Part shown: in pieces, positions 1-10,800 of the stretch
Layout of the letters: each line of letters starts with the position of its first letter
How positions within the stretch are numbered: position 1 is the stretch's first letter
Origin: Jaminaea rosea
Lineage: Eukaryota > Basidiomycota > Exobasidiomycetes > Microstromatales
Assembly: GCF_003144245.1 (NCBI RefSeq)
Contig: NW_020289976.1
Location: 1,302,001-1,366,000, forward strand
Direction of reading: 5' to 3'
DNA: 64,000 nt
Notes under the pieces: generated by a model
Told to the model about the DNA's origin: nothing
Database searches by the model: none
Seen by the model: only the letters and a program-made list of their open reading frames with translations
Program-made: the position numbers and the translations under genes

Positions 1-111
1 GAGCGCGGGGATGCCAGCCATGCCTAGATCGAGGAGCGATTGGACGCTAGCTGGAGAGGCGGGAATATCCCCGCTAGTCATGGTAGTCCAGAGGTCTTTT
101 GCCGAAGCCAT
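1..111 (-). CDS. N-terminal fragment of an unidentified protein (runs off left edge)
   Basis: A minus-strand frame starts with ATG at 111 and stays open for 37 codons to the window edge. It begins MASAKDLWTTM and continues with a second in-frame ATG at residue 11. The short stretch has balanced, ordinary protein composition (TSGDIPASPASVQSLLDLG), which is why I prefer it over overlapping frames. No family can be recognised from 37 residues. It could equally be a chance frame, and an upstream exon cannot be excluded. Confidence 0.35.
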   Translation of the reverse strand, partial: MASAKDLWTTMTSGDIPASPASVQSLLDLGMAGIPAL

Positions 112-816
112 GATGGTGACGAAGAGAAGGTGACCAGGGTTGCCAGCGCTGCATATACGCTGGTCCTCTACGGTGAAGGACAAAGAGCGTGAGCTGCTGA
201 ACAATGCAGCTTTGATTGTGCTGCGTCCGCGCGCGGATGAGGCGATGATAGACTGGCTTGTTTCTGACGCCCCGGTAGCAGTGTGACGCAACAAGAGTGG
301 GAATATGGTGCGAAGGAAAGGCGGACAAAGCGAGGGATCCTGCTGCACAGAGAGTGAGACACGACGATGCGATGCGGGGGACGATGGAGGAGCGGACCAA
401 CGGAACTAAGGCAACCAACCAACGACGCGCTAGCAACTGCAGTCCCGCCGCCCGCCTGTTCACTCGGACTCAGACACACGACTCGGCCGGCAACCAGGCG
501 GCGAGAAGCGCGACGAGTGGTGGCCCACAAAGTAACATAGTCTTGCAGACAGAGCTGCCACGCACACTGAGGTAGCAATTGAAAGAGGTAGGACGGGTCT
601 GAGGAAAGAGCACACGAAGAATTTAGAGGGCCAACCGATGGTGCTCGGGCCTCCCGCGCGCGGCGTCATCTACCCGCATCGAACACGGGGACGTACACCC
701 GCCATCCCCAACCTTCAGATCGACGTAGCACCGTCGAAACAGCTCAGAGCGATGTGATATTCGCACCAAACGGAAGCTACGGGTCGTAGCTACCTCCTGG
801 TGGTCTCAAAAAGGAG
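112..816. other. Gene-free stretch
   Basis: No reading frame here looks like a conserved protein. Several overlapping frames of 60-136 codons are Arg/Ser/Cys-rich, as expected of chance frames in GC-rich DNA. The interval probably holds the promoter of the left-edge gene, and it ends at the Pol III terminator of the tRNA. Confidence 0.6.
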
Positions 817-822
817 AAAAAA
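817..822 (-). terminator. Pol III terminator of tRNA-Thr
   Basis: A run of six T on the minus strand lies 5 nt after the discriminator base of the tRNA. A second run of five T follows at 808-812. This is the standard RNA polymerase III stop signal. Confidence 0.85.
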
Positions 823-827
823 TAAGT

Positions 828-930
828 TGCCTACTGCCCGGGTCGAACGGGCGATCTCTTCGTTTTGCAAAAGCCACGCTTCGCGTGTCGGTGTACAAGC
901 GAAGCGCCTTAGCCACTTGGCCAAGCAGGC
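828..930 (-). tRNA. tRNA-Thr (anticodon TGT) with a 30-nt intron
   Basis: The minus strand folds as a complete tRNA. The acceptor stem is GCCTGCT/AGTAGGC (one G-U), with discriminator A at 828. The D arm is GCC/GGC around AAGTGGCTAA, and the T arm is GCCCG-TTCGACC-CGGGC. The anticodon stem CTTCG/CGAAG carries a loop that starts C32-T33 then TGT, so the anticodon is UGU (threonine, ACA codons). The intron begins after A37 and is 30 nt long, the usual place for a nuclear tRNA intron, leaving a 73-nt mature RNA. The A and B boxes are intact. The intron contains GCGAAGCG, a perfect complement of CGCTTCGC in the exon (see findings). Confidence 0.93.
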
Positions 931-958
931 AATAGTCGACGGCGCGAAAGTATGCCAC

Positions 959-965
959 ATATATA
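959..965 (-). promoter_or_regulatory. TATA-like element upstream of tRNA-Thr
   Basis: TATATAT on the minus strand lies 29-35 nt upstream of the tRNA 5' end. An upstream TATA at about this distance helps position TFIIIB in some fungi. Position and sequence are seen; the function is inferred. Confidence 0.45.
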
Positions 966-1139
966 CTAACAGAGCTTCCCGACGACGTCCGTCTGTTCGC
1001 CTCGACCCCGGCTTAGGCTGAACAGACAAAGCGCGGGCCCGTTCGCACAAGGACGCAACGTAGCAGGCCTTGGTACCTTCCTCCTACCCCAACCTCGTCA
1101 ACGCAGCGCTGCGCTACGAGGTCGAACATCACCAGCAGG

Positions 1140-3205
1140 ATGGCAGAGTCGTTCAGGGGCGCACACGCGGTGCTACAGCGCAGCCTAGCATCAGCGAGGT
1201 ACTCACCGCAATGCCGCTTCCTCAACACCTCCTCAGCATCTCGTTCAATAGCTCGGCCAACTTCCCTCCTCATCCTCTCTGCCTCTCCTCGCTTCTCAGC
1301 AGCATGTACGCAGCAAGCAGGCGTACGCTCATTCTACGCCTCTGCTGTGGCGCATAGAGTACCCCCGCGCGACCCATTGGAGGCAGAGCGCGAAGCAGGC
1401 ACCGTCGCAGGTAATCGTCACGCACGAGCGAAGGCAGATGCCTTGGCCGCCGAGGCAGCGGCAAAGCAGCAATCAGGGAGTGGAGGTAGCAACAGTGGTG
1501 GCAAAAATGGTGGAAGTGACGGAGGTCGCCCCTCTCTGACCGCACGCATGGCAGACTCATGGCGCCGAACTCCAGTCACATGGTACCCGATCCCGATCCT
1601 GCTCGGCGCCATTGTCCTCGTAGGGGTACAGGCGAGGCGCAACTATGTGGCAGATATGGAGGCTAGTGGTGGTGCTGGTGGGAAGCGTGGGAAGATCGTG
1701 GACGAGAACGGGCAGGTTGTCACCATGAGTGGGCCATGGACTGTGAGCCACAGAGCGCGAGACGCGACTGCACGTCCTTCATTCACGCTGACATCGGCTG
1801 TACCGCTAAACCACAGGTCTACGTCCTTGGCGCCCTCCCGCTGAATGCCATCTCACGGCTCTGGGGCTGGGCGAATAACCTTACCCTCCCCGTCTGGTTC
1901 AGACCCATGGGCTTCCGCCTCTACGCCCGCATCTTCGGCTGCAACCTTGACGAGATGAAGGACAAGGACCTCACGCACTACTCCTCGCTCGGCGAATTCT
2001 TCTACCGCGAGCTCGTGGATGGCGCACGCGCCATCGATGATGAAGCTCCGATTGTGTCGCCTGCCGATGGAACTGTCCTTCATTTCGGGACCATCCAGGG
2101 CCGCCGAGTGGAGCAGGTGAAAGGAATCACATACTCCCTCGATGCGCTCTTGGGACTGAGTAGCGACCCGCAGGGCATCGATGAGGCACATGGTGGACCA
2201 GGCTCCCAGCTGGATGAAAAGCAGTTTGCTGCCATCAATGGCATCGACTACTCGCTCGACCGACTTCTCGGTGATGAGAAGAAGCCGGGCAAGATCAAGC
2301 GATTCGTCAGCTGGAGGTGGTGGAAGAGCAAGGTCTGGGGGAAGAGCAGCAAGGAGACCGCCACGCCTGCGACGACCGGCGGTAGTTCAACGCCGATCCC
2401 GCAGTCAAGAAGACCAAGCGATGCAGAGCCTGGTGCCACCAAGGAGCAGCCCAGCAGCGACGACAGCGACGACGAAGACGGCGATATCAGCGAAGCGGGC
2501 GTAGAGACCCCTGATTCACCCGAGATCCTCTCCCGCTACGCCTCCGTTGCCTACGAAATGGGCTCTGGTGCCCTTCCTCCCTTCCTGCAACGTCATTCCC
2601 CTGTCGGACACCAAGGCGAGGGCCTCGCAGAGGGTAATCGTCTCCATTTCGCCGTCATCTACCTCGCCCCAGGAGACTACCATCGCTTCCACTCCCCGAC
2701 CAACTGGGTGGCAGAACGTAGGAGACATTTCCGCGGCGAGCTCTATTCCGTCAGCCCCTACATTGCGAATCGCCTAGGCAATCTTTTCATCCTCAACGAG
2801 CGCGTGGCCCTACTAGGTCGCTGGCGCTACGGCTTCTTCAGCATGATCCCTGTGGGCGCGACGAATGTCGGGTCCATCCGCATCAATTTCGATACCGAGC
2901 TGCGCACGAATGTCAAGGAGCAGCGCCCTCTAGCTGGTACCTACTCCGAGGCGTCTTACGGCAAAGCGTCGCGTCTTCTTGGCGGACAGCCTCTGTCCAA
3001 GGGAGAGGAGATGGGTGGTTTCCTCCTAGGAAGCACGATTGTGCTCGTCTGGGAGAGTCCGGAATTTGCCTTCGAGGTCAAGCCGGGACAGAAGGTCAAG
3101 GTGGGAGAGAGATTGGGCGACCTAGGTAGGGTCGCAAAGGGGGAGAGGGAAGAGCCCGAGGCAGGAACGAGGCAGAGGAAGTGGTATAGGCTTTGGAGGC
3201 TGTGA
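1140..3205 (+). CDS. PSD1: Mitochondrial phosphatidylserine decarboxylase
   Basis: Exons 1140-1742 and 1817-3205 give 663 residues. The enzyme converts phosphatidylserine to phosphatidylethanolamine at the inner mitochondrial membrane. The first ~65 residues are rich in Arg, Ser and Ala like a mitochondrial presequence. One membrane helix follows at about residues 150-167 (IPILLGAIVLVGVQ). The catalytic Asp is D285 in SPADGT, the histidines are H490 and H493 in DYHRFH, and the self-cleavage site is LGST at 605-608, where cutting between G606 and S607 makes the pyruvoyl group. An insertion of about 100 residues between D285 and H490 carries a second copy of the GI-x-YSLD-x-LLG motif plus an acidic Ser/Asp linker. 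The intron is 74 nt and phase 0. It is convergent with ERG27. Confidence 0.95.
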
Positions 3206-3385
3206 GGAGGGCGCTCGCATACATACACTCTCTTCTTTGCAGCGTAGTTGCTGATGCTGATGCTGGACGATCGCACGAAATGATAGCAAAACGTCAAACA
3301 AGCTAGATTGGTATTGCGGAGCGGTAGAGGTGTGCGCTAGACGGATGATCATGGTATGCTGGGAACGATTGGCCTCCGTACGGCG

Positions 3386-5181
3386 TCACACGGCTTGGTC
3401 TACCTTCTCCCACTCCTCGCTGCTGTCATCTTCGTCGTCCTCGTCCTGCCTTTCCTCCGCCTCCTCACCCTGCCCTTGACCCTGGTCCTGCGTCGCCATC
3501 AACCCAGCAGGCGGCAGCGTGCCGTTCTTCTTCTCTCCCATCACCCGCTCCACAACCTCGTGCGTACGATCGCGCCACCTCCTCGCCAGGCCGCGAACAT
3601 TGCACTCCTCCTCGCTCCCATTGTCCACCACCTTTCCAACCTCATCGCTCTCTGGCTGCCAGGCGTCAATACGACCGAAGTGGACGTATTCTCGCCCCCA
3701 GATGTCGCAAGCTGACCCGTACCGTACCAGAGTCTCCGATGCCGATGCTTCACTCTTCTGCGCGGCGTCCTGCAAGCGCTCTGGTAGCTGAGTGGCACGC
3801 CCGTCCGGCATCATCGCCGACGCAGCCAGTCGCTCCTTGGGCGCCAAGCAAGCAAAAGAAGCAGAGATCGCACCCTTGTAAGGCTCAACGCAATGATGCG
3901 TGCTTCCGAGCATCCTCGCCAGGTAAAAGCACCACAGCATAGCCGTTGCCGTCACCACATTGAGGAAGTCGGCCATGATACTCGTGGCTACCACTCCTGG
4001 GTGCGTGAGGTAGACCGCAGGCTGTTTTCCCCCTTCCTGTGCTAGCTCCTCCCTCAGCGCAACCGCCGCCAGATCGCACTGATACTTTGTGCTCTCGTAC
4101 GCCTTGGACTCCTTGTCGGTGCGCAAGCACTGCATGTCCTCCAAGCTAAAGTAGCGTCGGAAAGCCTCGACCGATCCAGTCCAAACTACTCTTCCCCTCT
4201 CCTCGTAAGGTCCCGCCCTCAGGAGCGGAAGCAGCTGTTGCGTCAACATCCAGCTACCCCCGACATTGATGCTCCACACCCACCCGACCCCATCCTGGCT
4301 TATGTCGCCGGATCGCTGCATCTTGTAGCGCGGGTAGGTGACGGCCGCTTTGAAGGACGTCATGATCATCCAAGTTGCCTTGATCCAGTCAAGGCCGGTG
4401 AAGGCTGCTCCACCTGCGTTGAGGATCAGATGAGTGAGGTGTCCATGCCGCGCTTTAACTTGGGCTGAGCAGTTGAGGACAGAGGCGAAGGAGCCTAGGT
4501 CGAGGGGGACGAATTCGATCCGGACGCCTCGGCAGAACCGGCGACGATATTTGCCACGGGCCGTCGCTTCGCGGCTGACAAGAGACTGGCTTAGGTTGGG
4601 TTTGGAGCTGCTGCTGGAGGTCTTGCGACGTTGCGTCGCTGTGCTGGCCGAATCGAGGAGGGCAGTAGAACTGCTCCCGGCATCCTTGCCAGCAACGTCC
4701 TCCTCTTCCCTCTTCTGCACCGTCTTCCTCGCGCTGACCGGCTTAGTGACGTTATACCGCTCCAACTCTTCAGCACAAACAGGTGTCTCCACCTCGTCAG
4801 GCAAGTGCTTCAACTTGTTCACCATCTCCACCAGGCTACGTCTCGCCTTGTGCGCTTTAATGGCGTTGCGGCACGCGAGGATGAGGGTGCAGCCGTGAGG
4901 TGCTGCGAACGGGGTAGCAAGAGGGTCTTCGTCCGTGCCATCGTGCGATGCGAAGCGAACGGAACGACCGAGGGTGTCAGATGGGGTTGGGGAGGAGAGT
5001 TGGAGAAGAAGACGTTGACAGGTTGCGAAGCCTAGCCCGCTGTGAGGCGCGAAGTGAGAAAGAGGTCAGCCTTGGCGGCAACGAAGGGAGAAATCAGGTT
5101 GGACACGCGCGCATTGGCTCCTGTGATGAGTATGACGGGTCTTGGCCTGCTGTTGGGCTTGGTGCCCGCTGTTGATGCCAT
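3386..5181 (-). CDS. ERG27: 3-keto-steroid reductase, ergosterol C-4 demethylation
   Basis: Exons 5181-5105 and 5039-3386 give 576 residues. This short-chain dehydrogenase would reduce the 3-keto group during sterol C-4 demethylation, working with ERG25 and ERG26 at the ER. The NADPH-binding glycine motif TGANARVGLG spans the 65-nt intron (residues 20-29). HLILNAGG is the NAG motif, and YESTK is the catalytic YxxxK. The protein is much longer than the ~350 residues usual for yeast Erg27. A Ser/Lys-rich insert of roughly 75 residues separates the cofactor fold from the PLDL segment, and the C-terminus is an acidic E/D-rich tail. The donor is the second GT of a GTGT, chosen because only it keeps the glycine motif in frame. 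It is divergent from SEC11, with 226 bp between start codons. Confidence 0.9.
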
Positions 5182-5407
5182 GCTGTTGCTGTGTTGTTTG
5201 TGATGGTCTTGAAGTCAAGCTTGACTGGTTCGCCCCTCTCTGATCTGTCAATCGCCCTTGACACCCTCGTCTGCCTCGTCCGCCAATCTCGTTCCGCTTC
5301 TCCGTCTCCGCTCCGTCACGGCTGTCCGTCGTCGTGTTGGACGAGACTTCGCAGCAACCTGCCCATTCTAACCTCCTCTCATCCGAATCCCCTTCCACTT
5401 TGCGAGC
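5182..5407. promoter_or_regulatory. Shared divergent promoter of ERG27 and SEC11
   Basis: Only 226 bp separates the two start codons, so both promoters and 5' leaders must lie here. The SEC11 side is C/T-rich, as is common in fungal promoters. No clear TATA box is seen. Confidence 0.6.
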
Positions 5408-6096
5408 ATGTTCCAAAATGAGCTTGCCTGGCTTCGCCGACAGTCTGTTCGTGGACTGCTCGCCCAGTTCCTCACCGTCCTGACGGTCCTCTCGACCTCG
5501 CTGGCCCTCTACAAGGGGCTGTCATGCGTAGTCGACTCCGAATCGCCCGTCGTCGTCGTCCTCTCGGGAAGTATGGAGCCAGCCTTCTATCGCGGAGACC
5601 TGCTGCTACTGAGCATGCCGAGCGAGAAGCTGAAAGTGGGGGACATAGTCGTGTATAATACCGTCTACGGGGGCACGCCTATCGTTCATCGCATCTTGGA
5701 GACGCATGATGAGTGGGTACGGTGGGCGAGGGACATGGTGTCTGCGCGTTAGGCTGACCTCTTTTCCGACTTCTGTGCGCTCGCAGCTACGAAGGCAATG
5801 ACCAGCTCATACTGACAAAGGGAGACAACAACGACTCGGACGATGTAGTGCTATATGGCGGTCCCAGCTGGCTGAGGAGAAGTCAGATCGTGGGCAAGGT
5901 GCAAGGGTACGTCGCACTCGAAAGGCAGTCTTCATACTTGCTCAAACTGATCCGTTTGTCTTTCTTACCCTCCTCGTACAGCTACGTCCCCTACGTGGGC
6001 TACATGACCATTGTCCTCAACGATTACCCAAAGCTCAAATACGCCCTGCTCGGATTGATCGGTGTCAGCGTGCTCTTCAGTGGGGAGGACTCATGA
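5408..6096 (+). CDS. SEC11: Signal peptidase complex catalytic subunit
   Basis: Exons 5408-5712, 5787-5906 and 5982-6096 give 179 residues, close to the ~167 of yeast Sec11. It cleaves signal peptides in the ER lumen. An N-terminal membrane helix lies at about residues 18-40. The catalytic Ser is S55 in SGSMEP, the catalytic His is H94 in IVHRI, and the conserved acidic box is GDNNDSDD (D115-D121). Both introns (74 and 75 nt) are phase 2 and begin GTGGGT and GTACGT. The C-terminal helix KLKYALLGLIGVSVLF matches the family. EMC10 follows on the same strand 222 bp downstream. Confidence 0.95.
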
Positions 6097-6318
6097 CGAT
6101 ACGGAACGAGGCGATAGCAGTCTACAATTCATTGTGCTTTCGATTCAGTCTGCGTGCCTTCAGCTTGTCATCATCATCCGCCGTTGCTCGTATCGCTCCC
6201 TCTCAGCAGAAGGTCCGTGCGGCCACGTGGAGCTGTGCCCGCACTTCTTCTTCCGCCTTGCATCGACCCGTCGCTCATTTCGTCCTTTCCATCTCTCCAC
6301 TATCATCGACTGCCCGTC

Positions 6319-7230
6319 ATGCTGCTGAGATCACTACCCTTGGCGCTTTGCACGCTGGTATTTGCCCTCTTGCACTCGTCATCAGCCTCAGCCGCATCAT
6401 TCCCAGCTCGCTACACCCTCGAGCATCGTCTTGACTCCACATCGGAATGGACAACGAGGGGTCAGGTTACGTTGCTTAATTCGACGGCAGGATCGTTCGA
6501 GCAGGTGCAGAGAGCATCAGATCTGCTAGGAGATGTCAAGCAAAGCGATGCTGAGGGCAGATACCTGATGAGGCTCGTCGGAGGAGATGGAAAGGGAAGC
6601 CAGGTGGTTGCAACGAAGAAGGTACGAAAGAGCAGCCAGGCTTGAGAGCATCATCTCCAGGGCATTAAACTGACTGCTTCCTCATCTTGGTCGCCCCCAG
6701 TGTCTCATCACCGCACTCATCCCCGGCTCATGGTCACACGACGTTCTCACCCTCGTCCTCCCTTCACACCCTTCGTCGACCCCACTGATGAGCTACAGCG
6801 TTGTGGGCCTACCACCCCTCAACCCCTCAAACGGATGCCCACGTCAGCCCATCCCGCGCAAGGGAGGCAGCCTGATCAATCGAGACACGCAGCTCAAGAT
6901 CCAGGTTGAGGAGCAGGAGACGGCCGCTGAGCCTGTGCTGCGTACTCCACCTAGGCCTAGGGCTGATGGGCAGGTGGGAGGGGAGACGCCGCCCCCGCAG
7001 AAGAGCTTTATTCAAAAGTACTGGTTCTGTGAGTGCGCTACGATTTCATCGCACAAAGTCATCGTCTTTTCCACTTTGCTGACCACTCTCTTCCAACGAT
7101 ATTTCGCCGCGCAGACATCGTTCCCATCCTCGTTCTCCTAGCCATGCCGTCTGAGCCACCGGCGAGCGCTTCTGGTGAAGGAGGAGGAGACGCTGGGTCT
7201 GCTGGACCTGGGGCGAGGCGAATTCGATGA
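6319..7230 (+). CDS. EMC10: ER membrane complex subunit 10
   Basis: Exons 6319-6621, 6701-7028 and 7115-7230 give 248 residues. EMC10 is a lumenal/membrane subunit of the complex that inserts tail-anchored and multipass proteins into the ER. A signal peptide occupies roughly residues 1-25, ending near SSASA. The lumenal beta domain follows, including SWSHDVLTLVLPS. The family hallmark PPPQKSFIQKYWFYIVPIL is split by the second intron: QKYWF is in exon 2 and IVPILVLLAM in exon 3. The C-terminus is a short Gly/Ser tail. The ATG at 6319 was chosen because the signal peptide starts there; earlier in-frame codons would add an unrelated basic leader. Confidence 0.9.
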
Positions 7231-7867
7231 GGCGTCTAGGGCTGTCATAGAAGAGAGATGTGAAGAAGTTGCAATGCGCAAATGATATCGCCGAGGCCGA
7301 TGTCGGTGCGGAGGTAGCTGTGTGGTAGCATCAACGGCTCATCGGCAGCGGCAAGGCGGCTTGTCTCCTTGGCCCGAAGCCAAGTGCGACGCGTTCTCTC
7401 TCGGATGATCTGATCCAACACTCAAAGTTGAAGGGCAGCGCGGACGAGGCCGAGGCTGAGGCTGGGTGGCTGGCTGGCTAAGCCTTGCCCTCGGCCCAGC
7501 CAGCCACTGACCAAATCTAAGCTCCTGTCTCTTCCCACATCCATCCCTCTTGCCCTCGAACCCACTCACGTCTTCGCTTTCCTTGTGCAGCGCAGGACCA
7601 ATCACCCATTCACCTTGCACCTTGCACCTTGAACGTACAGTGCTTTGCAGCGCTGAGCAGCGTCGTTTCATTAGTAGCGCTCGCACCTTGCTCGCTGCCC
7701 GCCTGCTTTGTTGGACTCGCGCGTCGCCTGACGCACGCACACACAGACACACAGAGGCCCGTCCACCTCGCGAATTAAGCAGCTTCGCAGCATTGCAGCA
7801 TCACCATCAGCAGCAGCGAGCAGCAGCCGGCAGTCAGCAGTCATAGGGGTGACCGGCATCAATCAAG
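7231..7867. other. Gene-free stretch, promoter of the 7868 MFS gene
   Basis: I see no conserved frame here. The last ~100 bases are rich in CAGCAG/CACA repeats and look like a 5' leader for the downstream gene. Confidence 0.6.
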
Positions 7868-10800
7868 ATGGACGATCCTCTTCTCTCTCCATCTCGTAAA
7901 GGATCAGCTCGTTCGAGCGGGGGGCAACATCGATCCCCTTCTCCTTCTCCCTTGTCCACTCGTCAGCACTCCACTTCGGCATCGCCACTCATTGACGTCG
8001 ACGAGCGTCGACCTTCTTCCTCATCGCAGGACAACAATCAGCCACTCTCCGTCTCTTGGGCTCCAGATCCCTCCCCGCTTGCACGCATGACGGCCGGTAG
8101 CGGCACCAATTCGAGTGGCGGCGCCGGTGGTGGTGGTGGTGGTGGACACTCGGAGAGACCGTCAGAGGAAGGCGGCCTCTCAGTCGATACAAGCAGCACC
8201 ACTGGCGGCGGAGGTGGCTCCTCTCCATCAGCGACGGCTCCTCGTCGTGGCTCCAAACGCCCTCCACCTTCCATCGCGGCCTCGAGCCAGCTCGACCCAC
8301 GAAGCAGCATGTCGTTCAAGAAGCGCAGTAACAGCTCTACGAACCCCAACTCCCGCGGGGCATCCTTCTCTGTTGCTTCACGAGGAGGAGGGACAGCTGG
8401 ACGATCGTTCAGTGGCTTCCTCTTTGGTGGTGGCGGCGGAGGTGGCGGGGGAAGTCGACGTCCCTCTACATCGAACGACCCGAACGCGCAGCAGCGCCGG
8501 TCATTAGCCGTACCCGGAGTGGAAAGATGGCGTAACATGCGACGGGCCCAGACTCTGTCTGTTCACCCGCCCATTGCAGGTGACCCGGAGGATCCTTCAT
8601 CCTGGTCATTCCCGGAGCCTAAGCCTCAGATCCCCTCGCTGCTGCCCAACCAGAATGCGAACCCGGACGCAACGCCCCTGCCGCTGTTGCCTTTCACGGT
8701 AAGCCCAGCGTCGCAGCATGTCCTCCTCGTATGAGCTCCTCGCTGACCTCTCGCCTCCCCTTCGTCGCCGCAACAGGTCCTTTGCCTAGTCTGCTTTGGC
8801 GAATTCTCCTCATCAGGAGTAGCCGGCCCCTTCCTCTTCTTCATGATCGACTCCTTCAATGTCGGCGGCGAATCACAAGTAGGATTCTGGGCAGGCATCA
8901 CAGCCTCCGTCTTCTTCTTTGCGCAATTCCTCACCTCACTCCTTTGGTCAAGCATCGCAGATCGATACGGGCGACGAGCCGTCCTGCTAGCGAGTCTGTG
9001 CGGAAATGCGCTCACCTTGGCCATCTTCGGAGCGAGCACGAATCTGAAGATGGCCCTTACGGTGAGAATGGCGCAGGGATTGTTCAATGGAGCAGTCGGT
9101 GTAGCCAAGGGAGCAATCAGGGACTTGACGGACCCCACGAACGAGGGGCGCGCCTATGCCATCCTTGGCTTCGCATGGGGTTTTGGTGGTATCGCGGGTC
9201 CTATCCTTGGTGGGATACTGGAGCATCCGGCGGAGAAGTTTCCGGGCGTCTTTGGAGGCATCAAGTTGTTCGAGACGTACCCATACCTGCTACCTTGTTT
9301 GGCCGGAGCGAGCTTCACGACTCTGGGAGCTATCCTGTCCCTGTTCATCGGGCCGGACGGTGGGCCCAGGCAGGGGCAGATTAGGCTCCAGGAGGGGGAA
9401 GGGGAGGTGGCGCAGACTACGAGCAATGCGAACGCCGCCGGACGCAGTGGTCTGGCCGCCGTAGCCGCCAGCGCCGGACAGAGGATTAGCGGTCTCTTCG
9501 GCAACGACGACGATTCCAACCAGGGCCATACGGCACAAGCTTCGCAGATCAGCCTGGGGCGCACCTCCTCCGCCATTCACGCGCCGGATGGGCTGCCCCG
9601 CACATTTACCCAGCAGGTCGACGAGGAGACTGGCGGGCCACCTTCACCCCTCGATAGCGATGATGAGGGGACCATCGTTACAAGGCGATCTGGCCGTACG
9701 CACGGTGGAGGGCGTGGACGATCTGACTGGGACTCAAGGCTTGGGTTAGGCTTCTCCTCTAGTGGAGCTGCGCCTTCTGCTTCTGGTTTCTCGCGCACAG
9801 AGGAGCGAAGGAGAGGAGTTTTGGGAGGAGGCAGTGCATATGGTTACGACTCGAATCGTTTCAGCACCATCAGCGCCGGAGGCGAAGGTTTGCGCTCGAG
9901 GAACAATCGCATTTCTGCAATCCAGCAGCAGGAGTTCGGCAGCCAGCCTCGTCGCGGGAGCAATGCGACTGGGGTGAATCGCTACTCGTATACTCCGTCC
10001 GCTATGGGCTCTGCGTACAACTACGCACCCGACTTCGAGGCCGTGGGCGAGGATCCGAATCTGGCGCCTGCGCCTAGAAAGCTCAACTTTGCGCAACGCT
10101 TCTTGCTCGCCAACGATGATGCTGTGCTGAGCATCACGGATCTTTGGGTCGCTGCGGCGATCAATGGTGACGAAGCTAGCTACGCGGCCGTGGAGGAGGA
10201 CGATCTAGATGAAGGGGACGAGAGGGACGGAGAAGGAGATGGCGATGGCGAGGGCGAGGGTGACAGCCAGGCGATTGACTCGAGCTTCGACATCGACTCG
10301 ACAGACGAGCTCGATGAGGACGACGAGGTCGGGGCAGGAAGGGAGCGACTCGATTCGATGGACAATTCGCGACTACGCCCCTACCTCCCACCCCTCAACA
10401 TCGCCCAACGGCGTGGATCTCGCGGCACTCGCATGGGATCTATGCGACTTCCGAGCTTCAATGCCGCCCGCGTGCCATCCCTCTACAACAATACGGGCAT
10501 CGACCTTCCCTCACCATGGAGCGAAGGCCCCACGCCGACTGAGGAGAATCCTTCCGGCTCGACCTTTGCAACCAGCAACATCAATGCTCCAGCGGCCGGT
10601 CAGTCAAGGTATGACCCTACCCTCGCCGGCATTCCGGAGTCAGCCTCAGCCCGCAACACTCTCGGCAAGGCAGCAGGCAGCGAAGAGCAACAACGCCTTC
10701 TTGCCGCGCAGAGCAGCAGCAGTAACTACGCCGCGACGGACGCGACGGCGAAAAAGTCATCCGCCTCTGGCCCCTCCGCACCTCCGAGCCTCTGGTCCCT

